This document shows positions 17,673 through 25,754 of a DNA stretch of 60,133 nt, piece after piece. A program made the translations under genes and the position numbers. Source of the DNA: Verrucomicrobiia bacterium (GTDB lineage: Bacteria > Verrucomicrobiota > Verrucomicrobiia > Limisphaerales > UBA11358); NCBI GenBank assembly GCA_025451535.1, contig JANWKE010000011.1, forward strand, positions 1 through 60,133, written 5' to 3'. Numbering within the stretch: the first letter of the stretch is position 1; each line of letters begins with the position of its first letter. The notes under the pieces are model-generated. The model was not told where the DNA came from. It was given only the letters and a program-made list of their open reading frames with translations, and did not search any database.

Positions 17673-19232
17673 ATGGCGAAAGGAACGTTCTCGCGTTTGG
17701 TCAAAATTCTGGCCGGTCTCCGTGCCGATACAGAGGGGGAATGGGTTCACGCGCAAACCGAACTCAATCGGCTTGAACGGTTTGCCCACTTTTGGGTGCT
17801 GGTGGGTAAAAGTTTCACGGGCAACCGGTGTCCGGTGCGCGCGGCGGCGTTGTCCTATACCACTCTGCTGGCACTGATTCCCTTGCTGGCGGTGGCCATC
17901 AGCGTCACCAGCAGCCTGCTCAAAAGCGAGGGTGAGCAGAAAATTTATGAGGGGATCGACCGGCTCGTTGCCAGCGTCATGCCGCCGGCAAGACTCGACA
18001 CCAACGGCCCCGCCGTTTCGCTGGACCTCGGGCCCGCCATGTCCGTCCCGCTGACCCGGACTAATGAGGTACCAGCGGAAACATCGACCAATGCCGTTGC
18101 CAGCGGTACGCCGGAGGGCCCCCCAGGCGGGATGCCGGCGGCCGATAACCACACCCGCATCCTGACGGCTCAAAAAGAAGCAGCGTCATACATTCAAGAT
18201 TTTGTGCAGAACACGCGCAGCGGCGCCCTTGGCGTCACGGGCATGGTTTTGCTGGTGTTTATCGCCATCCGGATGCTGGCCGGCGTCGAAGCCACCTTCA
18301 ACGATATCTGGGGCGTGACGCAAGGCCGCAACTGGCTTTGGCGCACCGTGCTTTACTGGACAACGATTACACTGGGCCCGCTGCTCTTGATCGCTGCCCT
18401 GGGATTGGCGGGGGGACCGCACCTGCAGGCCGCCAAAAATCTCATCAACCACATGCCGCTCATTGGCGAACTCATTTTTAGCCTGCTGCCGCTGGTCGTC
18501 CTCTGGCTGGCATTCACCTTAATCTATTTGCTGGTGCCGAACACCAGGGTGCAATTCGCGGCGGCACTGGTTGGTGGCATCGTGGGCGGCTCGCTTTGGC
18601 ACCTGAATAATATTTTTGGTTTCCTCTATGTCTCCCGCGTGGTTACTAACAGCAAAATCTACGGCAGCCTCGGCCTCGTGCCGGTGTTCATGATTGGGCT
18701 TTATTTTTCCTGGCTGATTCTCCTCTTTGGCGCGCAGGTCGCCTATGCCTTTCAAAACCGCCGGACCTATTTGCAGGACAAGCTCGTTGAAAACGTAAAC
18801 CAACGCGGACGCGAATTCATCGCCTTGAGACTGATGACGTATATCGGACAATGCTTCCAGGAAGGCCGGCCTCCAGCCACGGTGTCGGCGATTTCCATCG
18901 AATTCGACGTTCCCGGCCGGTTGGTACAACAAATTCTGCAGACGCTCGTGGCCGCACGGCTGGTCACCGAGGTCATCGGGGCTGAATCCGCTTACGTGCC
19001 CGCCCGCCCGCTGGATGCCATCAACGCCCATCACGTTCTGCACGCTCTACGGGCGGGTTTTGGGCAGGAACTGCCTCCGCACGATGAACCGGCCCGCGCG
19101 GAAATTTACGGCGAGTTCGCCCGCATTGAAGAAGCGGAACGTCAGGCGGCATCCGCGGTGACCCTGCTCGCACTCGTCAATCGCCTTCCGGCGCGCCGGG
19201 AAATTGCCGCGCCAAAAGAAACGGGAAAATGA
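17673..19232 (+). CDS. YihY/BrkB family inner-membrane protein with C-terminal winged-helix-like region
   Basis: 519 residues from ATG 17673. It shows the conserved start of the family (RCPVRAAALSYTTLLALIPLLAV) and five to six further membrane segments, including WRTVLYWTTITLGPLLLIAAL, LVVLWLAFTLIYLLVPNTRV and the typical GSLGLVPVFMIGLYFSWLIL followed by GAQVAYAFQNRR. Between the first two membrane spans an insert of roughly 80 residues, rich in Pro, Thr and Ala, should face the periplasm. After the last span about 150 residues look like a winged helix (FDVPGRLVQQILQTLVAARLV), a common extension in this family. Family members have been mis-annotated as ribonuclease BN; the role is unknown. 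Confidence 0.85.
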   Translation: MAKGTFSRLVKILAGLRADTEGEWVHAQTELNRLERFAHFWVLVGKSFTGNRCPVRAAALSYTTLLALIPLLAVAISVTSSLLKSEGEQKIYEGIDRLVASVMPPARLDTNGPAVSLDLGPAMSVPLTRTNEVPAETSTNAVASGTPEGPPGGMPAADNHTRILTAQKEAASYIQDFVQNTRSGALGVTGMVLLVFIAIRMLAGVEATFNDIWGVTQGRNWLWRTVLYWTTITLGPLLLIAALGLAGGPHLQAAKNLINHMPLIGELIFSLLPLVVLWLAFTLIYLLVPNTRVQFAAALVGGIVGGSLWHLNNIFGFLYVSRVVTNSKIYGSLGLVPVFMIGLYFSWLILLFGAQVAYAFQNRRTYLQDKLVENVNQRGREFIALRLMTYIGQCFQEGRPPATVSAISIEFDVPGRLVQQILQTLVAARLVTEVIGAESAYVPARPLDAINAHHVLHALRAGFGQELPPHDEPARAEIYGEFARIEEAERQAASAVTLLALVNRLPARREIAAPKETGK

Positions 19233-19276
19233 ACCTCTGTCGTCAGCTTGAACCGGATCTGCCACGGTAAGTCAGC

Positions 19277-19296
19277 CCCGGTTGGTACCAACCGGG
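19277..19296. repeat. Perfect 20-base palindrome
   Basis: CCCGGTTGGTACCAACCGGG lies between yihY and its terminator. It could form a hairpin in the transcript or be a symmetric protein-binding site. No second copy was seen. Confidence 0.6.
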
Positions 19297-19328
19297 TTTC
19301 CCGGTGGAAGAGCTTGTGAAAAATGGCC

Positions 19329-19353
19329 GCCGGCCCGGCCGGCAGTTTTTTTT
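19329..19353 (+). terminator. Rho-independent terminator after yihY
   Basis: GCCGGC-CCG-GCCGGC hairpin (19329-19343) followed by AG and eight T (19346-19353). It separates yihY from the membrane cluster starting at 19440. Confidence 0.8.
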
Positions 19354-19439
19354 GGCATTCCGACCTCCGGTCTGGCATGTTTCCTGCCAATCAAGTCGAG
19401 CGGAAGAAAACCAAGACGATATATTTCCGGAGACCAAAC

Positions 19440-20222
19440 ATGAACTGGTATTACGCTGACCAAGGACAACAGACCGGCCCGGTAACTGAAGAACAATTCA
19501 CGGAGTTGGTGCGTACCGGAAGAATCCAGCCCGATACACTGGTCTGGCGCGAAGGCATGGCGGCTTGGGCGCCCTATCGGCAAGCCGGCGCTCCGCCCCA
19601 TCCGTCCACCTCTGCTCCTGCCGACGGCCCCGGTTTCGTGGCCGGCCAAAACCCGGAGGCTGTGTGCGCCGAATGTGGCAAGACGTTTGCGATCCAGGAC
19701 ATGATTCATCACAGCGGGCCCACCGGCGGAATTTATATTTGCGCCAATTGCAAGCCGGTCTTCCTGCAAAAACTGGCTGAAGGCGCGCAGATCAACACCG
19801 GTGAATTGAATTATGCCGGGTTTTGGATTCGCTTCGCGGCCAAGTTCTTGGACGGCTTGATTCTGGGCGTACCCATGATGGCATTGTTCATACTCGTGAT
19901 GGTTCCGCAATTACGTTCCGGCCAGCCAAGTTCGGCCATTTTTCTCCCCTATCTGCTCCAATTTTGTTTTATCTTCGTTCAAATGGCATATGAGATTTTT
20001 TTTCTGGGCAAATACGGCGCCACCTTGGGAAAGATGGCCTGCAAAATCAAAGTGGTTAAGTCAGAAGGTGGTCCGATCGGTTATGGCCGGGCCACCGGGA
20101 GATTCTTCGCGGAAATGCTCAGTGGTATGATTTGTTATATCGGTTACATAATTGTTGCATTTGACGGCCAAAAGCGCGCGTTGCACGATCATATTTGCAA
20201 TACCCGGGTCGTGTTCAAATAG
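19440..20222 (+). CDS. GYF_2 and RDD domain membrane protein
   Basis: 260 residues from ATG 19440 (GGAG about 9 bases upstream; an upstream in-frame ATG at 19323 would cover the terminator and is rejected). Residues 1-55 are a GYF_2 domain (WYYADQGQQTGPVTEEQF ... VWREGMAAWAPY). A small four-cysteine zinc motif follows (CAECGKTF ... YICANCKP), then an RDD membrane domain of three or four helices with its hallmark residues (AGFWIRFAAKFLDGLIL, GATLGKMACKIKVV, HDHICNTRVV). First gene of a set separated by 3, 3 and 18 bases, so cotranscription is likely. GYF_2-RDD proteins are frequent in Verrucomicrobia and Planctomycetes but their function is not established. Confidence 0.85.
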   Translation: MNWYYADQGQQTGPVTEEQFTELVRTGRIQPDTLVWREGMAAWAPYRQAGAPPHPSTSAPADGPGFVAGQNPEAVCAECGKTFAIQDMIHHSGPTGGIYICANCKPVFLQKLAEGAQINTGELNYAGFWIRFAAKFLDGLILGVPMMALFILVMVPQLRSGQPSSAIFLPYLLQFCFIFVQMAYEIFFLGKYGATLGKMACKIKVVKSEGGPIGYGRATGRFFAEMLSGMICYIGYIIVAFDGQKRALHDHICNTRVVFK

Positions 20223-20225
20223 CCA

Positions 20226-20825
20226 ATGAATAATTCGCTGGTTCATTGCCCCAAATGCCAGGCCTGGCTCCTGGACGGCGTTTTCAACCAACCCGAACTT
20301 TCACCCTGCCCCGCATGCGGCACTCCTCTACAAATTGAAGTTTTTCCCACCCTGTTTCGCAGCCAGAATGTCGGCCGAAGCGGTGAGGCCATTTTGGTCG
20401 AGGGCGAATCCAGTTGTTTCTATCACCCGCAGAAGAAGGCAGTCATACCCTGCCAGGGTTGTGGGCGGTTCCTCTGTGCCCTGTGTGATTGCGAACTCCA
20501 TGGACAGCATTTCTGCCCGGTCTGCCTGGAAACGGGAAAAACCAAGGGCAAAATCAAAAGCCTGGAAAACCAGCGCACGCTTTACGACAATCTCGCACTG
20601 ATATTGGTAGTCGTTCCACTGATACCCCCCCTCGCTTTCATCGGTATCTACGCGACGATCATTACGGCGCCCGCGGCTTTGTTTGTGGCCGTCCGCTATT
20701 GGAACGCGCCGCGCAGCATAGTACACCGGACGAGAATTCGACATGTTATTGCCATCGTTCTGGCTTCGTTACAAATTGCCGGGTGGGGCGTGTTCTTTTT
20801 TGCTGTAACCAGCCACCGTTTCTAA
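20226..20825 (+). CDS. Zinc-motif membrane protein of unknown function
   Basis: 199 residues, 3 bases after the previous gene. The N-terminus has a zinc ribbon (CPKC-x19-CPAC). A second cysteine/histidine cluster (CFYHPQKKAVIPCQGCGRFLCALCDCELHGQHFCPVC) resembles a B-box-like zinc finger. The C-terminal half has two or three hydrophobic segments (LALILVVVPLIPPLAFIGIY, ALFVAVRYW, VIAIVLASLQIAGWGVFFFAV). So it is a membrane protein with a cytoplasmic zinc head. A related but shorter design is found at 21477-21803. No known function. Confidence 0.65.
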   Translation: MNNSLVHCPKCQAWLLDGVFNQPELSPCPACGTPLQIEVFPTLFRSQNVGRSGEAILVEGESSCFYHPQKKAVIPCQGCGRFLCALCDCELHGQHFCPVCLETGKTKGKIKSLENQRTLYDNLALILVVVPLIPPLAFIGIYATIITAPAALFVAVRYWNAPRSIVHRTRIRHVIAIVLASLQIAGWGVFFFAVTSHRF

Positions 20826-20828
20826 TTT

Positions 20829-21458
20829 ATGCCCGCGAAGGAATACCAGCGCTTGACTTTTGCCCGATCCCGGATGGCTTTTGTATCCTACTCAAGTCTC
20901 TGGCTGGGCCTGGACCATCTGCTTTGTGTTGACTCCAGTGGGTACCTGGAAACTTACAAGCGATTTTATTTCCGCGATATCCAAGCCGTTTCCATCCAGC
21001 GAACCGAGCGGCGTCAATGGTGGACTCTCATTCTGGGCTTCCTCGCTTTCATCTTTTTTATTCTGACGGTTATTAGCACGCCCAAAACCTCACCGGCACA
21101 ATGGAGCGGCGGCGAGATCGCCGGCGGAATTTTTCTGGGCGGTTTGACCGGGCTCTTTCTGTTGCTGCTGCTGATCAACCTGTCTTTGGGCCCCACGTGC
21201 AAATGCCTGTTGCGTACGGCTGTGCAAATTGAGGAGTTGCCATCGCTGAACCGCCTGCACCGCGCGCGCAAGGCGCTGGCGCGCCTTCGTCCTCTGATCG
21301 TTGCCGCCCAGGGCGAGTTGACGCCAGGGGAAATTTCCTCCCGGATGCGCGTCGCCGCCGGAACGTTGCCCAGAACCGAAACGGCGGTGGCCCCGGAAAT
21401 TTCCCCTGCACCAACAGCGACTTCGCAGACCCCGGGTGCGCCACCCGTCATCACCTGA
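20829..21458 (+). CDS. Membrane protein of unknown function, possible bacterial PH-like fold
   Basis: 209 residues, 3 bases after the preceding gene. The first 60 residues (LLCVDSSGYLETYKRFYFRDIQAVSIQRT) resemble the strand pattern of bacterial PH-like domains that precede or contain membrane helices, but this is only a resemblance. Two hydrophobic helices follow (WWTLILGFLAFIFFILTVIS and AGGIFLGGLTGLFLLLLLINLSL), then a basic region (LNRLHRARKALARLRPL) and a Pro/Ala/Thr-rich tail. No catalytic residues are evident. Conserved position inside the cluster suggests it works with the neighbouring zinc and RDD proteins. Confidence 0.6.
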   Translation: MPAKEYQRLTFARSRMAFVSYSSLWLGLDHLLCVDSSGYLETYKRFYFRDIQAVSIQRTERRQWWTLILGFLAFIFFILTVISTPKTSPAQWSGGEIAGGIFLGGLTGLFLLLLLINLSLGPTCKCLLRTAVQIEELPSLNRLHRARKALARLRPLIVAAQGELTPGEISSRMRVAAGTLPRTETAVAPEISPAPTATSQTPGAPPVIT

Positions 21459-21476
21459 ATGGGGACCCTGTAAACC

Positions 21477-21803
21477 ATGCAAAATCTGGCCCAACAACGC
21501 TGTTTTAATCATGTGGGACGTGAAGCGGTGGCCCGCTGCCCGGAGTGCGGGCAGTGTTTTTGTCGCGAGTGCATCACCGAACACGACGACCGTGTGGTTT
21601 GCGCCGTCTGTTTGAAAAAACTGACGCAGCAACCCCTTGCCCGGCACATCACGTTCACATGGTTCCTGCGGCTCGTCCAGTGTGCCTTCGGCATTTTGAT
21701 GGCCTGGTTTTTCTTTTTTTTGATCGGCGAAAGTTTGTTGAGGCTGCCGAATTCGTTCCATGAAGGAACGCTCTGGCAGGTTCCCTGGGTGGATAAGGAA
21801 TGA
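21477..21803 (+). CDS. Small B-box-type zinc membrane protein
   Basis: 108 residues. The N-terminal half has a compact Cys/His cluster (CFNHVGREAVARCPECGQCF, CREC, HDDRVVCAVC) that should bind zinc and resembles the start of many B-box-plus-membrane proteins. One clear transmembrane helix follows (LVQCAFGILMAWFFFFLIGE). It is similar in plan to the 20226-20825 protein but has only one helix. It starts 18 bases after the previous gene and is probably in the same transcript. Function unknown. Confidence 0.6.
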   Translation: MQNLAQQRCFNHVGREAVARCPECGQCFCRECITEHDDRVVCAVCLKKLTQQPLARHITFTWFLRLVQCAFGILMAWFFFFLIGESLLRLPNSFHEGTLWQVPWVDKE

Positions 21804-21872
21804 ACATCGAACATTCAGCCTCGAACGTCCTGTGGCGCACGAAGGTTCAGCCGTCGGATGTTGAATGTTTTC
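21802..21872. repeat. Palindromic array of 7-base words in the gap before the DUF4129 gene
   Basis: Left arm words on the plus strand: GAACATC, GAACATT, CAGCCTC, GAACGTC (21802-21829). The right arm (about 21855-21872) reads as similar words on the minus strand (ACATTCA, ACATCCG). The two arms face each other around a 25-base centre. Confidence 0.6.
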
Positions 21873-21883
21873 CGGTTTCCTGA

Positions 21884-23545
21884 ATGAAACAACGGCGACA
21901 ACAAGGCAAAGGCGCCTTCGATCTCATCGAAGAAGCCACCCACCGGTTGCGCACGGCGCCGGTCGCAACGTTGGCGGTTTATTATGTCGGGTCGGTTCCG
22001 TTTGTGCTGGGGTTGCTTTATTTCTGGGCGGACATGAGCCGTAGTCCATTTGCCGGGCAACATCTGGTTGATTCCGCGCTGGGCCTGACAGCGTTATTTT
22101 TCTGGATGAAATTCTGGCAGGTCATCTTTGCCCGCCACCTGCGGGCGCATGTTGCCGCCGAACCCATACCACGCTGGACGGCCCGCCGCTGGGGACGCGT
22201 TTTCCTTGCCCAGGCCTTCGTGCAGCCGACGGGTTTGTTTCTGATCCCCCTCTTACTGATTCCGGTGCTGCCGGCGGCCTGGGTCTATGCCTTTTATCAA
22301 AATGCCACCGCCCTCGACGACGGCGGTCCGGAAGGAGTCTCAAAACTTCTGAAAAAATCCTGGAAACAGGCAACGCTCTGGCCAGGACAAAACCACCTCA
22401 TCCTGGCCATCATGACCGGCTTCGGGTTTTATGTCTTTCTGAACTGGATGGTAACGGGTTTGGTACTGCCGCACTTGATCAAAATGCTGTTTGGCATCGA
22501 ATCGGTCTTTACGCAAAGCACGTTCAGCCTGTTGAATACGACGTTCTTCGCCGGAATGCTCGGTCTGACGTACTTGTGCGTGGACCCGATTTTAAAAACC
22601 GTCTATGTGCTTCGCTGTTTTTACGGTGAATCGTTGGAATCAGGTGAGGATTTGCGGGCAGAACTGAATTCCCTGGCGGCATCGGCACCATCCGTGGCGG
22701 CCGCCGTGGTGCTCTTGCTGGGACTACTGATTTGGACTCCGCCGCTGCGGGCCGCGGACGCGCCAGTGCCCGCGGTTCAACCAGCCAAGGCACCAGTTTC
22801 AACATCGGTCACACCGGCAGATCTGGACCAGGCTATCAACCAAACCATCCACGACAACAAGTACACCTGGCGCATGCCACGGGAAAAAATCGTGGAACCG
22901 GACGCGCAGGAAGGCATGGTGGCGCGGTTTTTCGACAAGGTAGGCTCCCTGCTGCGGCGGTGGGTGCGCGCGGTTGTGAACTGGCTGGAAGAATGGCTCC
23001 GGAAACTTTTCCGGAACCAACGGGTGAGCACCAGTTCCGGAACCTCCGGTTATGGCTGGATTGAATCGCTGTATGTTTTGCTCTACGGGCTCGTCGCCGT
23101 GGCCGTGGCCGCGCTGCTTATCCTGCTTTACCGCGTCTGGCAGAATCGCCCTGCCCGGGTGATGGTCGCCAGCGAACCCATTCAGCCGTTGCCGGACATC
23201 AATGACGAGAATGTGGGCGCTGATCTGCTGCCGGGAGACGATTGGACCAAATTAGGCCGCGAGTTGCTCGATCGCGGCGAACTGCGCCTGGCCCTGCGGG
23301 CGTTTTACCTGGCCAGCCTGGCCTACCTGGCAGCACGCAATTTGATCAGCATTGCGCGTTTCAAATCCAACCATGAATACGAGCGGGAATTGCGCCGGCG
23401 CGGACATTCATTTCCCGATTTACTTTCGGTGTTCGGCGACAACCTCGTGACCTTCGAGTACATCTGGTATGGTCTGCATGAGGTCAACCGTGAGCGGGTG
23501 GAGCAATTTGTGACCAATGTGGAAAGGATGAGGGGCGCTGGATGA
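21884..23545 (+). CDS. DUF4129 domain membrane protein
   Basis: 553 residues. The N-terminal half has four to six hydrophobic segments (for example VYYVGSVPFVLGLLYFWADM, GLFLIPLLLIPVLPAAWVYA), then a periplasmic-type stretch, another helix (YVLLYGLVAVAVAALLILLY) and a C-terminal DUF4129 region (LGRELLDRGELRLALRAFYL ... ARFKSNHEYERELRRRG ... FEYIWYG). DUF4129 is regularly encoded with MoxR and DUF58 genes, as here; in other systems this region resembles a transglutaminase-associated tail, but no transglutaminase triad is present. It overlaps the next gene by 4 bases (ATGA). Confidence 0.8.
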   Translation: MKQRRQQGKGAFDLIEEATHRLRTAPVATLAVYYVGSVPFVLGLLYFWADMSRSPFAGQHLVDSALGLTALFFWMKFWQVIFARHLRAHVAAEPIPRWTARRWGRVFLAQAFVQPTGLFLIPLLLIPVLPAAWVYAFYQNATALDDGGPEGVSKLLKKSWKQATLWPGQNHLILAIMTGFGFYVFLNWMVTGLVLPHLIKMLFGIESVFTQSTFSLLNTTFFAGMLGLTYLCVDPILKTVYVLRCFYGESLESGEDLRAELNSLAASAPSVAAAVVLLLGLLIWTPPLRAADAPVPAVQPAKAPVSTSVTPADLDQAINQTIHDNKYTWRMPREKIVEPDAQEGMVARFFDKVGSLLRRWVRAVVNWLEEWLRKLFRNQRVSTSSGTSGYGWIESLYVLLYGLVAVAVAALLILLYRVWQNRPARVMVASEPIQPLPDINDENVGADLLPGDDWTKLGRELLDRGELRLALRAFYLASLAYLAARNLISIARFKSNHEYERELRRRGHSFPDLLSVFGDNLVTFEYIWYGLHEVNRERVEQFVTNVERMRGAG

Positions 23546-24798
23546 AAAAGTACTTCCCCCTCTGCCTGCTGGCAGGCTGCGCGGCCATATTAGCCCTGGG
23601 CCTGATCCGGCTCTTCCAGCTCCGGTTCGAGGCGGGTGACATTTACCCGGCCTATTCATCGTTGCGTGCCGACCCACTCGGGACCATGGCGTTTTACGAA
23701 AGCCTCGCCAAGCTGGCGGGTATTTCCGTCCGTCGCGATTTCAGCACCGGGAACCGCCTGCCGGAGGAGCCGCGCACGGTCTATCTGCAAGTGGGTGGTT
23801 CCGATTACGATTGGGACCGGGTACCGGCGGACCTGTTCGGCGAGTTGAAAGCGTTCCTCGCCCGCGGCAACCGGCTGGTCATCCTGCTTTATCCGCAGAC
23901 CGGGTCGTATGAATTCCACGACGAGAACGACGACGAAACCAATACCGTGAAATCGGCCCAAGGCGGGGCGAAGGACAAAAAAATGACGCCCGGCAAACCA
24001 GCAAAGCAAAAGAAGAACGCGAATGATGAAGATGTGGATTTGACCGAGCGTTGGGGGTTCGAGGTGAATTTTGTCAAACTCGCTCAAACAGAAGGTGTTT
24101 ACGAAGCGGCCCGGGTCGTGAATAAAACCGACCTCCCGTTGCCGCGTACCCTTGATTGGCACAGCGGCGCGGTCTTCACCAATCTGGACAACGCGTGGCG
24201 CGTGATTTACGGGCGTGGCACCGATGCCGTTGTCATTGAAAGGCAGTTCGGCAAAGGTTCGGTCGTGATGGCTACCGACCCGTATTTCGTCAGCAACGAG
24301 GCGATGGAAAAGGACCGGCACGCGGACTTGCTGGCCTGGCTCGTCGGTTCCACCCAGAATATTGTTTTTGACGAGTCGCATTTCGGCATTGTTGACAGTT
24401 CAGGCATCGCCATGCTGATGCGCAAATACCGGCTGCACGGGCTGGCGGCCGGGTTGTTGTTGCTGGCCGGATTGTTTATCTGGAAAAACGCCAGCAGCCT
24501 CGTGCCGCCGCACGCCGGGCGGGAACAGCGGGATTACATTGCCGGCAAGGATTCCGCGGCCGGCTTTGTCAATCTGCTCCGCCGTAGCATTGCTCCACGC
24601 GACCTGTTGCCGGTCTGTTTTGCCGAATGGAAAAAATCGGCCGGGCCGGCCGGCCAACCCGCCACCGCCCGGCGGCGACAGGCCGAGGCAGTTTTTCAAG
24701 CGGAACATGGCCTGCCGCCCAAAGACAGGAATCCCATCGCCACCTATAAAAAGATCTGTTCCATCCTAGGCACCCGTAACGCACCACCAAAATCATGA
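23542..24798 (+). CDS. DUF4350 domain protein, membrane anchored
   Basis: 418 residues; the start overlaps the DUF4129 stop. An N-terminal helix (LCLLAGCAAILALGLIRLF) acts as an anchor, followed by the DUF4350 region (YPAYSSLRADPLGTMAFYESL and RLVILLYPQTG, then FGKGSVVMATDPYFVSNEA), which resembles the GATase-like or ThuA-like alpha/beta fold. A second helix (GLAAGLLLLAGLFIWKNASS) lies near residue 300. A Lys/Asp-rich low-complexity insert (about residues 128-165, KDKKMTPGKPAKQKKNANDE) interrupts the domain. It is a standard partner of MoxR/DUF58 operons in Bacteroidota and Verrucomicrobiota; biochemical role unknown. Confidence 0.8.
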   Translation: MKKYFPLCLLAGCAAILALGLIRLFQLRFEAGDIYPAYSSLRADPLGTMAFYESLAKLAGISVRRDFSTGNRLPEEPRTVYLQVGGSDYDWDRVPADLFGELKAFLARGNRLVILLYPQTGSYEFHDENDDETNTVKSAQGGAKDKKMTPGKPAKQKKNANDEDVDLTERWGFEVNFVKLAQTEGVYEAARVVNKTDLPLPRTLDWHSGAVFTNLDNAWRVIYGRGTDAVVIERQFGKGSVVMATDPYFVSNEAMEKDRHADLLAWLVGSTQNIVFDESHFGIVDSSGIAMLMRKYRLHGLAAGLLLLAGLFIWKNASSLVPPHAGREQRDYIAGKDSAAGFVNLLRRSIAPRDLLPVCFAEWKKSAGPAGQPATARRRQAEAVFQAEHGLPPKDRNPIATYKKICSILGTRNAPPKS

Positions 24799-25754
24799 AT
24801 ACAGAACGACTCAAGGAAGTCCTCGCCCAGGCCCGTTCCGAGGCCGGCAAGGTAATCATCGGCCAGCACGACGTCATCGAAAAAGCGCTCATCGCCATCT
24901 TTACCGGCAATCATGCCCTCGTCGAAGGCGTACCCGGTGTCGCCAAAACCCTGTTGGTGCGCACGCTCGCCCGCGTGCTCGGCGCCGATTTCGCCCGCAT
25001 CCAGTTCACCCCCGACCTGATGCCCGCCGACATCACCGGCACAAATGTTTTCAACCTGCAACGCAACGAATTCTCGCTCATCAAAGGACCGATCTTTACC
25101 TCGTTTTTGCTGGCCGACGAAATCAACCGTGCGCCGGCCAAGACCCAGTCCGCGCTGTTACAAGGCATGCAGGAACGCGTGGTGACGATTGACCGCGAAA
25201 CGCATCCGTTGCCGCCAAATTTTACCGTCTTCGCCACGCAAAATCCGATTGAATACGAGGGCACCTACCCGCTGCCCGAGGCCCAGAAGGACCGGTTCAT
25301 GCTCAAGATCACAATGAAAACACCGGACCGCGCTGAGGAATTGGTGTTGGCACAGCGTACCATGACCAAAGACGCGCCGGAAACGGTGTTGGCACAAGGC
25401 GCGGTCCAGCCCGTCATCAAGGCCGAAGATCTGGCGGCGTTGCGGGAAAGCATGACTGCCATCGTGATGCGGGAGGAACTGGTCGGTTATCTCGTGGATA
25501 TTATTCGCGCCACCCGGCAGCAGGAAAGCATCCTGGTCGGAGCGGGGCCGCGCGCCACGCAGGCGCTTATCATGGGCGCGCGCGCCCGAGCCGCCCTGTC
25601 CGGCCGTGACTTCGTCACGCCGGACGACATCAAGGAGATGACGCCGCCGGTGCTCGAACACCGTTTGATCCTTCGTCCGGAATTTGAAATCGAAGGCCTG
25701 ACGGTGGCGGAAGTCATCCAGCAAATTCTCCAGCAAATTGCCGTGCCACGATGA
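24795..25754 (+). CDS. MoxR family AAA+ ATPase
   Basis: 319 residues. Walker A is GVPGVAKT (45-52), Walker B LLADE (about 105-109) and sensor 1 FATQNP, followed by IEYEGTYPLPEAQKDRFMLK, the canonical MoxR signature. MoxR ATPases act as chaperone-like remodelling factors on partner proteins carrying VWA or DUF58 domains; the DUF58 protein encoded next (4-base overlap) is the likely client. Cytoplasmic, probably hexameric. The upstream gene also overlaps by 4 bases, so translation of the three proteins is coupled. Confidence 0.9.
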   Translation: MNTERLKEVLAQARSEAGKVIIGQHDVIEKALIAIFTGNHALVEGVPGVAKTLLVRTLARVLGADFARIQFTPDLMPADITGTNVFNLQRNEFSLIKGPIFTSFLLADEINRAPAKTQSALLQGMQERVVTIDRETHPLPPNFTVFATQNPIEYEGTYPLPEAQKDRFMLKITMKTPDRAEELVLAQRTMTKDAPETVLAQGAVQPVIKAEDLAALRESMTAIVMREELVGYLVDIIRATRQQESILVGAGPRATQALIMGARARAALSGRDFVTPDDIKEMTPPVLEHRLILRPEFEIEGLTVAEVIQQILQQIAVPR

